This document shows positions 53,848 through 64,000 of a stretch of 64,000 nucleotides of DNA, one piece after another. Source of the stretch: Luidia sarsii (taxonomy: Eukaryota; Echinodermata; Asteroidea; Paxillosida; Luidiidae); assembly GCA_949987565.1 (NCBI GenBank), contig OX465119.1:12692897-12756896 (forward strand), read 5' to 3'. Each line of letters opens with the position of its first letter. Positions within the stretch are counted from its first letter, which is position 1. The notes under the pieces are model-generated. The model had not been told where the DNA came from. It searched no databases and was given only the letters and a program-made list of their open reading frames with translations. The position numbers were made by a program, and so were the translations under genes.

Positions 53848-54423
53848 ATCAGGACCTGCTGATGCACGCTCTTGCACAGAGTACTGCAGGCACGGGCAAA
53901 TTATGCATCTGAAAAAATAATTCCTGTTGACTTGAGTTTGCAATAGAGATAACATTTATCCTGTCAATTGGACTGGAAGGTCCTCTTCCCACCCTGGCTC
54001 TGCTGAAATCATACTGCAATCTGGTGTGGGTTTTGGTTTTCCTGCGCTTGTGCAGTTTTTTTGTTTTTTTTTGGGGGGTGTCGCGGGTGGGGATGCAGGG
54101 GGAAGTGAGAGGCATTCAAATTTAGATTGGTCGGTGAGATTGATTTGAGACTCGTGAGGGCAGCTCTTCTGAGTTGGGAGACCCGTGCGGACGGAATGCC
54201 AATTGCCATTCATGAGTTGGGCAAACACGGGCAAGTGTTGAATTACCTGCACGACGGTGGCCGCGGCGTGCAGGTGTTTTTGCACCGGTCGAAAGGAAAA
54301 TAGAATGATGTAATTGGTTCCTGCCTGACCTTTGCGGAGAGACTTTATTACCAGTACCTTTATAGGCAGTGGCGATACTTACATTGTGCATTTAAGTTAT
54401 GGTGCTTTCCCTGTCCTGTCATT
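53848..54423. other. non-coding stretch without recognised genes
   Basis: Overlapping minus frames of 66-109 codons lack motifs. T8/G6 run at 54061-54078. Confidence 0.4.
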
Positions 54424-55379
54424 TAGGCATTGGTCTGGCAGACTCCATGAACCAAACTATAGACCAATGGGCACTAGACCAGTGGACCCAGTCCAGTCAT
54501 TCAGGCATTGGTCGGGCAGACTCCATGAATCAAACTTAGACCAATGGGCACAGGACCAGTGGACCCAGTCCAGTCATTCAGGTATTGGTCTGGCAGACTC
54601 CATGAATCAAACTTAGACCAATGGGCACAGGACCAGTGGACCCAGTCCAGTCATTTAGGCATTGGTCTGGCAGACTCCATGAACCAAACTTAGACCAATG
54701 GGCACTGGACCAGTGGACCCAGTCCAGTCATTCAGGCATTGGTCTGGCAGACTCCATGAACCAAACTGTAGACCAATGGGCACTAGACCAGTGGACCCAG
54801 TCCAGTCATTCAGGTATTGGTCTGGCAGACTCCATGAACCAAACTATAGACCAATGGGCACTAGACCAGTGGACCCAGTCCAGTCATTCAGGTATTGGTC
54901 TGGCAGACTCCATGAATCAAACTAGACCAATGGGCACTGGACCAGTGGACCCAGTCCAGTCATTTAGGCATCGGTCTGGCAGACTCCATGAACCAAACTA
55001 GACCAATGGGCACAGGACCAGTGGACCCAGTCCAGTCATTCAGGCATTGGTCTGGCAGACTCCATGAACCAAACTAGACCAATGGGCACTGGACCAGTGG
55101 ACCCAGTCCAGTCATTCAGGCATTGGTCTGGCAGACTCCATGAACCAAACTTAGACCAATGGGCACTGGACCAGTGGACCCAGTCCAGTCATTTAGGCAT
55201 TGGTCTGGCAGACTCCATGAACCAAACTTAGACCAATGGGCACTGGACCAGTGGACCCAGTCCAGTCATTCAGGCATTGGTCTGGCAGACTCCATGAACC
55301 AAACTAGACCAATGGGCACTGGACCAGTGGACCCAGTCCAGTCATTTAGGCATTGGTCTGGCAGACTTCATGAACCATG
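54424..55379. repeat. 76-78-bp minisatellite, about 12.4 copies
   Basis: AGACCAATGGGCAC recurs at 54461, 54538, 54615, 54692, 54770, 54848, 54924, 55000, 55076, 55153, 55230 and 55306. Units are 76, 77 or 78 bp according to AAACTAGACC, AAACTTAGACC or AAACTATAGACC (or GTAGACC) at one junction. Identity is otherwise very high. The changing length shifts the frame, so the open frames are not coding. Confidence 0.95.
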
Positions 55380-55532
55380 CACATGTACTGTACATGTACA
55401 TGTACATTAATTGTAGATGCTATTAGTTGAACACTTTTGTAGTTTTGTACACATATTTATCTATTCGATAAAAAATAAAAAGATTCCCATCTTTTCCAAT
55501 TACACACTTGCAGTTCCATACATCACATACAG
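55380..55532. other. short non-coding stretch with a TACATG tract
   Basis: TACATG tract at 55380-55405 directly abuts the minisatellite. Confidence 0.6.
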
Positions 55533-55614
55533 TTCCATACATCACTCTGCCTTTGAGAAAGGTCCTGCTAGGATCGAAATGTCAGGCCCACTAAATTTTA
55601 AGATTTCCATACAT
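55533..55614 (+). mobile_element. 5'-truncated foldback retroposon, 10-bp target duplication
   Basis: TTCCATACAT flanks the piece (55533-55542, 55605-55614). Only the last arm is present: CACTCTGCCTTTGAGAAAGG to CCCACTAAATTTTAAGA. The 3' end is intact and the 5' part missing, as in target-primed retroposition. TTCCATACAT also occurs once just upstream, so the duplication is slightly less certain. Confidence 0.75.
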
Positions 55615-56576
55615 GTTATATTAACTCATTAGTCCTTGAGTGGATTTCACAAACTAAGCCCTGCGATGTACCGGTATCGTAACTCAACTTACGTCGTATA
55701 ACCCATTGCAAATTTTGATGGGTCATAAATTACCGGTATGGTTTCTGTGCATCGCTCATCAACCTGCCACTTATCGAAAGTTGCGATGAGATTGACGAAA
55801 TGGACAACAGGTCATGCATTCTTGAACAGTCCAATTCCAATTGAAGCGGGCTGTCACTTGTCAACGACTTCCTGTGCTACAATGGTAAAGCTTGCTCTAG
55901 TTCTGTCTCCCGTCTCTTGTCTATGGCCTCGCTGTTATATTTTGTAATCCTCTTTAACTGGAGTACCCTCCATGTTATCCAAGGGGCCTATTACGTGTAC
56001 ATGTACATTTACCTGTTTGTGTGTAGTTTAATTGATCCAACTCTCTCCTTTTTTTTCACGCTGTGGTCAACCTGCTCAAACAAAATGACCTTGAGTTTTG
56101 TCCTCAGCTCCCCCCCCTAATAACCGTCACCCCCCTCCCCCTCAAGAAAAAAAAACAACAGTGGTCACATGCACGTGCCATGCGTGTACACTGCACTGAT
56201 CAATGTTTGTCACGTGCCAAGACGGCAACCTCCTTCTTGACTGCAGTTATTAGGTACCAGGTACCCCCACACCTCTTTCATCGATTGTCCAGAATGGTCT
56301 GCAAAACTCCTCTCCCCCCCCCTCCTTCTCATCTCGGACAATAGGTCAACCATCAGTGACATGGAGGGATTAGATTATGACCAGTGAGAGTTGGGTGAGC
56401 GCACCTCGCCAGACTGATCAGCGGTCAGTATTGAGCCCCGTGAACCCCCCCCCCCCCCTCCTCTTCCCCTCGCCCCTTTCCATTCATCAGGGGTAGAGTT
56501 TAATCCCATCGACAAACAAGAAGCCTTACTACCAGGGGAACCCTGGAACATAGACATCACCTTATCGAACGGAGAC
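55615..56576. other. non-coding stretch without recognised genes
   Basis: Nothing recognised beyond C-runs at 56110, 56311 and 56446-56460. Confidence 0.4.
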
Positions 56577-57623
56577 ACGGAGAGACAGATAGAGGGAGAG
56601 AGAGAGAGAGAGAGAGAGAGATAAACCCCCCAAAAAAGTTGTCAGGAGTTTTTGAGAAGAAAAAAAAAGCAGTCAACCGCAGTAGACGCCGGCTTTGGTC
56701 TCTCGTTTGCTCTCGTTCCATTCCTCTCTCTACCAACCCTCTCGCTACCAACCCCCCTAATACTGAGGAGGGTCAAAGCTGCCGTTTTGTTGTGTTGTGT
56801 GGACGGGCACACCGCCTCTGATCAGAGGAGAGTCTGCAGTTTGTGGTGGATGCTGTGCCGCTGCATTGACTGTGCAGTCCCGGCTGCCTCTGTTCAGTGT
56901 GTACGGACTGTATAGTGTAGGTGATTGTATTATGTGTGTGTGCACGGTTGCATGCGCTGTGTGTGCACACGATTTAGGATTTGTTCACTCTTCACTCGTT
57001 TGTGTGCAGCAGTAGCGCACACAACCCGGCCAGCCTGCCTCCTGTGCTGCGCTGGTGTGGAAGACCGGCATGTCGTGCTGACGCGCACAAACTCACACAC
57101 ACACATCAGATACACACGGACAGTCGGTGGCCTTGCGTGTGTGCAGCAGAGGTGTACGCTTGGAAACTTGGAGCAGCGGGCGCATTGCCTACTCTGCTCT
57201 CTCTTACTCTCTCTCTCTCGGCTCGTGTCATCGTCGGCGCCCGTCTTGCCCGGCAAGAGTCAACTGGTTAGGCACAAAGGCCAGCCGCGCATCTCTTCAA
57301 TCGCACCGCCCTCTCTCCGTCTCCTACTGCCAGGCAGCAACAGACAGGAAGCCACTTCCGTCGCGGCTCCGGGCTGGTCTTTTTGGGACGGCCGCCTCTG
57401 TCTGGATTTTTTTTTTTTTTATAATTCGTACATTTTTGTGTGTGTGTGTGTCTTCGCTCTTTTGGGAGGAGCGGGGTGGTGGTGTTGTGGCAAGTGTTGG
57501 ACACGGGGAGACGAGAGGTGATCACCGTCTCGTTTTGCGGATCGGCCACTGCCTTGCTGTTGATTCTGGCCGTTTCCTTCGGCAACGGTGCCGTAGAGAC
57601 ATCACTCCGCTCCGCCTCCCTCT

Positions 57624-57714
<91 letters not shown>

Positions 57715-58854
57715 CACCCATCGCTTTTACCAAGATGCAGTGCAACATATTGTGATTGTGTTTGCTCTGTTCTGCTGTGATGGCTTGCCCCTTCCGTAGT
57801 CCACCTCGCCCCTCCTCCTCCTTGACTTTCTACCTGTTGAACTGATTCCTCTGCTCTCTCCAAAAGCGGGGGAGGGCCCCTCCTGTCTGACCCCCTCCCT
57901 CCCGCTCTCTCCCTCCCTCCCTCTCTCTCTCTCTCCCTCCATCCCTCTCTCTCCCTCTCTCTCTCTCCCTCCCTCTCTCCCCCTCCCTCCCCCTCCCTCC
58001 CTTCTCTCATGAGTACGCGGACAAGGACCCCTTCTGCCGGCTTTGTGGTCGAGTGATGTCCTCCGTCATTCTCACCAGGGAAGAGATGATGAGATACCAT
58101 CGGATACCGCCATTGTCTGGAGCTTTGCATTTTGGGATGACAATCAGTGCACACCTACAGATGCCCACTTGGCTGTTCAAGACATAAAACAACCTCAGGA
58201 TTGCCGCCTCCTTAAAAATCTGAAAGCAAAACCCGTCTGTACTTTGGTGGAATCGTTTACGTCATCTTATTCCATGGAAACTGGATTTTTTTTTTCTATT
58301 TGAGTGGGATCTGGATTGCGGAGGAGTTTTGCCATTGAGCGTGGAGATACATACATTGTATACCAGCACGTTTGTTGTCAACTGTGTTTTTCTTATGAAG
58401 AGATTCACCCCCCCCTCTCCCAATTAAGCATAAATTCCTGGTACACAGCAACTCACTTTCATGGAATTTTTGTATGGACCTCTTCCGCCCGCAACTCTAT
58501 CTTATCAGTTAGAGCTGTGTCCCCGGGGATTTGTTCCTCTTGTTGAAGCCGCTCCAAACAGTTCCGCTTTGGTGACAAGTATAAGGGACTGACCGATCGA
58601 CCAAGCAACTGACCCGGACTCCACGATGGAAGGATTCTAATCCGAGGAAGTGCCTTCAGTTTTGAAAGAAAGAAAAAAAATAAACAAAAACAGTCAAGGT
58701 GTTCACCTGATCATCCGAAGAGGAGAGGCAAACGTCGCTTACTGTACAACCGCCCCCCCCCCCCTAGTTTGGTCGTGTCTACCCCTGAGATCCCTCCCCC
58801 TGGGTGGGATCAGAGGGGTGGGGAGGTGGGTGAACCAGTGGCGGCTCTCTGCCT
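56577..58854 (+). promoter_or_regulatory. GC-rich promoter/5' UTR-like region with CT microsatellites
   Basis: GC and CpG content rise from about 56680. The region holds a GA tract (56596-56622), TG/CA words (56930-57110), a pure (CT)n of about 80 bp (57627-57705) and a CT-rich block (57890-58010). It leads into an exon with a GT donor. Overlapping frames in all directions (for example 56925-57521, 57127-57780) lack motifs. I infer a promoter and long 5' UTR; the transcription start and any 5' UTR intron cannot be placed. Confidence 0.45.
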
Positions 58855-58917
58855 ATGGGGCGGTCAATCTTGGACATCGGACAAATTATGAACGCTGAGG
58901 AGGAGGATGAGGTCGAT
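58855..58917 (+). CDS. probable first coding exon, unknown protein (21 codons)
   Basis: An ATG at 58855, with an in-frame TGA about 25 bases upstream, opens 21 codons ending exactly before GTGAGT at 58918, phase 0. The peptide reads MGRSILDIGQIMNAEEEDEVD: a short hydrophobic start and an acidic end. A second ATG at 58888 (A at -3) could be the start instead. The reading frame, the acidic codon-like composition and the consensus donor support an exon. The peptide is too short to identify, and no later exon is visible up to 64000. It has the same strand and donor phase as the exon at 19078. Confidence 0.5.
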
Positions 58918-59374
58918 GTGAGTACCCCCCCAAAAAAAATGTTTTAATGCATAATTGTCGTGTATTTATATTCAATTGTGATTTTCGTATGTGAACCACA
59001 ATGTCACCATTCACCAGACGTATTTTGAAACTGAAATGGAACCGGCAGATGGTCTGGTCTTTCTACACTCACTATTTGGCTTCTGATGATCATAAAAGTT
59101 TTATTGCTGCCGCGTTTAGAATTTGAGCGCTCCTGTCAAAGCCTTTAGCGGGCACGTAATGTACATGCATGTACCGGTAGTTATTGTGCCTTGCTAATTA
59201 TGTGTGCACGTTATTTAGATACCCTCCTCCTGTCTTAGGGTTGTGCCAGCACAGCCAAACAAACAAAAAAAGGGTTAGGAGGAACGTTTGCACTCACGAA
59301 TATAAACAATTCAAAAAATTGGCAAAGAAAATTTTGACCTTTTTGTTTTTGGTGTTCATGTCCACACAGGACAA
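58918..59374. other. probable intron sequence
   Basis: Starts GTGAGTACCCCCCCAAAA. No further exon recognised. Confidence 0.4.
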
Positions 59375-59765
59375 AAAATCGCGAGCCGTGGTTAGCAGTT
59401 GTGGTCAAAATGATGGTGTGCCCTTGAGGGTGACATATAAACAAGCACACTTAAACACTTCCTGCCAGTCAGAGCGCGAGTGGTGCATCGTGGGATTAAG
59501 AAATCCAGTGGGATTCAGCGGATCGTCCCCACGCAAATTAATGCAATTATTTGGAAAAGTGTCATTAATAGTGGAGTCCGAATTGCGATTCAAATCCCCC
59601 TTATAATTGCGTATAAATTACATGCTACATCAATGTACACACATGTACCGGTACACTGTATATCCACACACACACACACACACAGGTGGAGTTTGAATCG
59701 CGATTCAAATCGCAATCCACATAATCACGTTTACTTTGGACAGTGGAGGCGATCCTAATGCCCCC
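59375..59765. mobile_element. MITE, GATTCAAATCGCGAT family, copy 2
   Basis: Aligned with copy 1 (26320): AAATCGCGAGCCGTGG, CAGTTGTGGTCAAAATG, CACTTCCTGCCAGTCAGAGC, AGTGGAGTCCGAATTGCGAT, a (CA)n tract at 59668-59685, and GGTGGAGTTTGAATCGCGAT. A short TACATG/ACCGGT tract is inserted near 59620-59655. Confidence 0.75.
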
Positions 59766-60424
59766 CCCCCCTGATTCCCGATCCTAAAATGCATTATCGC
59801 GATGTCATGCTTTGCAAACAGTCACGACCATACCTGTTGAAACGTTAATGTGTGCACTACATGTACCTTCCGGAGCGAGCGTACATGTGCATGAACGCCG
59901 TGCACAGATAAACGCTTTTCCCAGCAATGTACACACAATTACAGTATATTGACCCAGTGTTTAAACGGATTAGAGCGTAGTGGTAGTGGCCATACAGTAC
60001 ATGTACACCCATGCATTGTTCGGGTTGCTATCCCCTTCGTAACTTGTGTACACACGTGCAAATTATATCTGATTGGGTTTTTTTGGGGGGGGTCTCTCCC
60101 AGCCCTGGCTTAAGTACAGGGAACAGCAAAGCAAATTGATACTACATGTAGCTTCCAAGGCTTTCAAGTTCTTAAAAAAAAAAAAAAAAAAAACTGCTGA
60201 CGCAAAGTGATAGATGCTTAGCGACTTCTTTGGTGGGTACCAGCTGCACTTGCTGCATGCTTGCAGTGCAGTTTTGTGGCGGGTTACCAGCTTTGTCTCA
60301 CATTTGGTTGGACTTCTGTTTTGCTTAGCAAACATTGATATCAACTCTGAGGAGTCTGACCAGTGTACATGTAATTTTCTGTCTGTAAAAAATAAATAAA
60401 ATGATCCTAAAAAAGAAAGGAAGG
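59766..60424. other. non-coding stretch without recognised features
   Basis: A-run at 60174-60193; no gene recognised. Confidence 0.4.
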
Positions 60425-60596
60425 GATCTCAAGTCTCAAAATGTAGTGGGCCTGACGTTTTGATCCTAGCAGGACCTTTCTCTCTGCCTTTGAGAAAGGT
60501 CGAAACGTCAGGCCCACTACTTTTTGAGATTTGCATTTTGGTAATTTTAGTCAATAAGCCGTTTGCAACATTTTGGTATATCAGAGATCTCAAGTC
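60425..60596 (-). mobile_element. foldback retroposon with 11-bp target duplication
   Basis: GATCTCAAGTC flanks the element (60425-60435, 60586-60596). Inside: TCAAAATGTAGTGGGCCTGA, first arm, a shortened second arm (GAAAGGTCGAAACGTCAGG; the CCTGCTAGGAT part is deleted), then GATTTGCATTTTGGTAATTT and GGTATATCAGA. Confidence 0.85.
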
Positions 60597-60689
60597 CCGA
60601 AAAAAGGCTTTTTAGAAGTATCAAAGAGAGAGGAGTTTCTGTAGTAAGTCAATAATTTTGTCTGCAGTCCATGTAATTAAATTTTAACC

Positions 60690-60855
60690 AGTGTGAGTGT
60701 CGTACATGCCATCCCGCCCGAGCTGCCTGATTTTTTTGGTCAGCAGGCAATCGGGCAAAGCGCTGAGCACTCGGTGCTTATTACGCCGAGTTGGGCAAAC
60801 CCTCATTGCATTACATACACTTTCCTCAGATGCAAACATAATGATATCTCAATGC
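60690..60855 (+). mobile_element. tRNA-derived SINE
   Basis: GCCCGAGCTGCCTG, CAGGCAATCGGGCAAAGCGC, CACTCGGTGCTTATTACGCC, GGGCAAACCCTCATTG and TTTCCTCAGATGCAAACATA match the SINE at 46190. The tRNA-like head is largely missing; CATGCCATCC stands where the B box should be. Confidence 0.65.
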
Positions 60856-60984
60856 CATTTTCGGTCTCTTATTTCATAACAACTCTCTAGGAATGCGCCT
60901 AGTCCTACAAAATAATGTAAGAACAATTTGTAAAGAAAATTCATTTCTTAGGATTAAAAAAGTCCTCCCTGGACTTTTTTTTTT

Positions 60985-61145
60985 TCCAGGACTGATGTTT
61001 CAATCCTAGCAGGACCTTTCTCAAAGGCAAAAGAGGCAAAAATGTAGCAATTTGCAAAAAAAAAAAAATTATCATAAAGAATCTCAAAGTCAGAGGGCCT
61101 GACATTTTGATCCTAGCAGGACCTTTCTCAAAGGCAAAGTACTTT
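60985..61145 (+). mobile_element. two foldback retroposon fragments
   Basis: Single arms at 60988-61030 (GACTGATGTTTCAATCCTAG, CAGGACCTTTCTCAAAGGC) and 61085-61138 (TCAGAGGGCCTGACATTTTG, ATCCTAGCAGGACC), separated by an A-rich stretch. Neither has its second arm. Confidence 0.65.
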
Positions 61146-62089
61146 ATTTCCCCATGTGCCTAACACTGGCCCTGAAGATTTAGGGGGCTGAAGATTATAG
61201 GGGGCTGGGGGTAAGTCAAAAGAAAGGATTGAAATGCCACAGTTAGGGCAAGGGTTGCTCATGAAAATCTGGGCACATGCACGCCCAGCGAGGCTGCATG
61301 CACTGGCATTCATAATGCAACGGACATGTACATGGACATGTACGTGTTACATGTTCACGAGACTGTTCATTGCTTCTTGTGAAATGCACACTTGTGGACA
61401 GAGTTGAATAATCATCAGACCTGAAGCTGAACCTAATTTGGGAAGGAAAACCCCCCCCCCCCCCCAGAATACAAGGTATGTTACAGCATATTGTACTAGG
61501 TCAGGTTTTTTTCTTTCTTTCCTCATTTTGGGGCTGGTTAATTAGTCAGAATGTGCCCTCCCTGTAATGACGCTCGTTACCAGTTCCAATTAGTGGCGCT
61601 TCCAAGGTTAGGAATCTGCTCATTTTGCATAATTTATTCAGACCGGGAATGCACCAAGAGACACCACTTCTTTTTTTTTCTTCTTTTTTGAGGGGGGGGG
61701 GTTGTTAAAATCTGCCTTGTTCCAATTCTGCAATTGTACAATGATCATCTAAACAGAGCTCTATTTCAACTGTACATATGTTCATCCTTTCAGAGGCTTT
61801 TCTGCCATCCCAGGTAGGCATACATGTACCTTTACCTGGTATTTGTTCTGATTTCGTTTGTTTTGGCAAGCCAGATCTCACAGAGAAGCAAATTTTTGAG
61901 ACAAGATCTTTCAGCCAACTTGACAATAAACAATTTGAAATCTCTGTCTATAATGGGGACTGGGTAAGCCCTTTCCAAACAATAACATAGTGGGTGGTGG
62001 ATTGTAAAGGAACAACCCAAGGGCATGGGATGGGGACTAGACCCACTAATTCTTAAGGCTAGTCTCAAATTTAGTCCCATGGTGCTATA
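61146..62089. other. non-coding stretch without recognised genes
   Basis: C-run at 61450-61465, G-run at 61692-61700. Frames on both strands near 61705-62164 have no recognised motif. Confidence 0.4.
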
Positions 62090-62288
62090 AGAGCCGTTCC
62101 CACTATGAAAATAATCGCGATTTGAATCGCGATTCAAAAACACTCTTAGTGGAGTCCGAATCATGATTCAAATCCCGCTAATAATCGCGTTTATTGTGTC
62201 CCCACACGCAAAAATAGTGGAGTTTGAATCGCGATTCAAATCGCGATCCAAATAATCTAATTTATTTGGTGTAGTGGGAATAGCCCTA
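62090..62288. mobile_element. MITE, GATTCAAATCGCGAT family, copy 3 (short)
   Basis: Clean inverted ends AGCCGTTCCCACTATG and GTAGTGGGAATAGCCC. Inside, AATCGCGATTTGAATCGCG, AGTGGAGTCCGAATCATG and AGTGGAGTTTGAATCGCGAT. Half the length of copies 1 and 2 but with the best-defined ends. Confidence 0.8.
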
Positions 62289-62349
62289 CTGAGAGAAAAA
62301 AATGATCAGTCACTTTGTGATCCTAATTTAAGAGGTACGATATTATGAT

Positions 62350-62510
62350 TTTCAGTCAATACAAAAGAAACTGTTGCAAACTGCTCTCTGACTAAAATGA
62401 CCTGCGATACATAAGTCATAAAAGTTAGAGGGCCTGACGTTTTGATCATAGCAGGACCTTTCTCAAAGGCAAATCCTGCTAGGATTGAGACGTCAGGCCC
62501 TCTCCTCTAA
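62350..62510 (+). mobile_element. foldback retroposon, AGAGGGCC subfamily
   Basis: TTGCAAACTGCTCTCTGACT, AAAATGACCTGCGATAC, AAAGTTAGAGGGCCTGACG, the short second arm ATCCTGCTAGGATTGAGACG and CAGGCCCTCTCCTCTAAC. Same subfamily as 27290. Confidence 0.75.
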
Positions 62511-63119
62511 CTTGAGGGATAATTTTATTCACTTCTCATGGCGCATGAACACGCATGCACTGCAGTTTGCAGTTGAAGCATGTGCATGTGACCAAGGCTG
62601 TTGTCGGCAAGCCTTTTGTCGACATTGTTGTCGACAAAGAAATATTCCGACATGTCGATAAGGTTTTTCACTTGTCGACAAATGATGTGACACTCATGTG
62701 CTCCCCAACAATGTGGCTCTTGCATACCGGTAATTCCAGGGAACAACACACAGGGTGTCAGTCTTGCTTGGCACAGAAATGAGCAACGCATTGGCAATTC
62801 CAGACAGCCATAGCTCACCATCAGTCGTCTGGAAATCTTTAACTCGTCCATCCTCCCCCAAAACACACCCCCTCCCTCGCAACCTGCTGCCTCCCCCCCT
62901 CCCTTCCTCCCTCCTCACAAAAGAATCTTGCCCTCCCCGAAAGAACCAACAAAAGTTTCTCAGTTGTGGCAGGGAGCACTGGCCTGTTAACGAGATGAAA
63001 CTGGTTGCAATGCTCCTCTGAGGAAGAAAAGATAAAATCTCGGGGAGAAAAAAAGCCATTCTAATGAGAAAAAAAGACAGTTAGGGGGATACAATTGCCT
63101 CTTTCAATTCACATTTTGT
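62511..63119. other. non-coding stretch with repeated GTCGACA words
   Basis: TTGTCGACA or close variants recur at 62617, 62631, 62655 and 62672. Nothing else recognised. Confidence 0.45.
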
Positions 63120-63435
63120 CATCTCTTGTCCCTTTCAATCTCGTCCTTCCTCCTTCGGAACCGACTTAGAAACCGGGCCAGCCTTCTCACTTCACCCCTC
63201 TCCCCACCCCCTCTCTCCCCACCCCCTTCTCCACCCCTCACTCTTGTCAATCTAGTTTCCCCCAAAATGTGAACTGACTTTAGAAACAGGGCCAGCCTTC
63301 TTTCTTCCCCCTCTCCCCACCCCTCCCCCTTCTCAATTCCCCTCCGGGCCAGCTTTCCCCTTGCCCCACCTGTCCTCTCTGCACCCCCCTTCCCCCCATC
63401 ACCCTCCCCGCATCCCCCCTCTCCATCCCCCAGAA
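63120..63435. repeat. C-rich pyrimidine stretch
   Basis: TCTCCCCACCCC-rich DNA with a direct duplication: GGGCCAGCCTTCT preceded by TTAGAAAC at 63167 and 63280. Gly/Glu/Arg frames on the minus strand are translations of it. Confidence 0.7.
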
Positions 63436-63599
63436 GATTCCCCAGGTCGGCCAATCAATGGCAAAGTACAAATCAGATTACATTGAACCGAGAGACTCAT
63501 TATGGACATATTATGGACTGCCAATCTTGAAATGGTCCTGAATTGGGCTTGAGTGTAGCAGCACTGGATATGCTGCATCATTGTGGATCTTTTAGTTTC

Positions 63600-64000
63600 T
63601 CCCCTTTCCTCTCTCTCTCTCTCTCTCCTTCCCTCTCTACTTGCCTCTCTCCCCTGTCTCCTCTTCCCTCTCTCCTTCCCTCTCTCCTTCCCTCTCTCCT
63701 TCCCTCTCTCCTTCCCTCTCTCCTTCCCTCTCTCCTTCCCTCTCTCCTTCCCTCGCTCCTTCCCTCTCTCCTTCCCTCTCTCCTTTCCTCTCTCCCTCAC
63801 CCTCTCCTCCCCTCTCTCCTTCCCTCTCTCCTTCCCTCTCTCCTTCCCTCTCTCCTTTCCTCTCTCCCTCACCCTCTCCTCCCCTCTCTCCTACCCTCTC
63901 TCCTTCCCTCTCTCCTTCCCTCTCTACTTGCCTCCCCCCATCTCCTCTTCCCTCTCTCCTTCCATCTACCCCTCACCCTCTCCTTCCCTCTCTCCTTCCC
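63600..64000. repeat. 12-bp CTCTCTCCTTCC minisatellite, runs off the window
   Basis: Units of TCCCTCTCTCCT repeat almost without change from about 63660, with larger duplicated blocks (TCCCTCACCCTCTCCTCCCC at about 63792 and 63864). It continues past the end of the window. The long Gly-Lys-Glu-Arg frame opposite is translated repeat. Confidence 0.95.

Noticed and set aside
54332..55410. Trp/Gln-rich frames of 75-126 codons across the 77-bp repeat
   Set aside because: Unit length varies between 76, 77 and 78 bp, so frames shift repeatedly. There is no codon pattern.

Overview
This window looks like non-coding DNA from an animal nuclear genome: short phase-0 exons with GT splice donors, long stretches without credible reading frames, GC-rich promoter-like islands, long pyrimidine/purine tracts and very many small inverted-repeat mobile elements. 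Histone-type stem-loops, tRNA-derived SINE pieces, a LINE fragment and enormous amounts of the self-complementary TACATG repeat fit a marine invertebrate. An echinoderm or other deuterostome is my best guess, but it cannot be settled by eye. There is no bacterial gene, operon, rRNA or CRISPR array. Most open frames are chance frames or translated simple repeats.

Only two coding exons can be supported, both on the + strand. One (19078-19239) sits at the end of a GC-rich island. The other (58855-58917) ends a 2.3 kb GC-rich, CT-microsatellite-bearing region. Each starts with an ATG behind an in-frame stop and ends in phase 0 at GTGAGT. They may be first exons of two genes or alternative first exons of one gene; neither peptide is recognised.

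Layout. 1-9.5 kb: AT-rich DNA with a doubtful retroelement remnant, a 30-bp minisatellite, and two related ~1 kb elements (4.4-5.3 and 8.3-9.3 kb) carrying tandem ~64-bp hairpin units. 9.7-11.4 kb: a 35-bp tandem repeat, then a ~300-bp tandem array with a foldable conserved core; this is the most puzzling object here. 11.4-18.1 kb: foldback (MITE-like) elements of several families. 18.5-19.3 kb: island and exon 1. 19.3-56.6 kb: intron-like or intergenic DNA packed with foldback retroposons, TTAA-flanked MITEs, pogo-like MITEs, SINE pieces, a LINE C-terminal fragment, TACATG tracts, long GA/CT tracts and a 77-bp minisatellite. 56.6-58.9 kb: second island and exon. 58.9-64 kb: more of the same repeats.

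The repeats show clear insertion history. One dispersed family (3' end CTAAATTTTAA, core GATCGAAACGTCAGGCC) is flanked by 10-19 bp direct repeats in six copies, which points to retroposition despite its palindromic structure. Others are flanked by TTAA or TA. Two loci carry a histone mRNA-type 3' stem-loop with a U7-like downstream element, yet no histone gene; one of them lies inside a ~61-bp palindrome.
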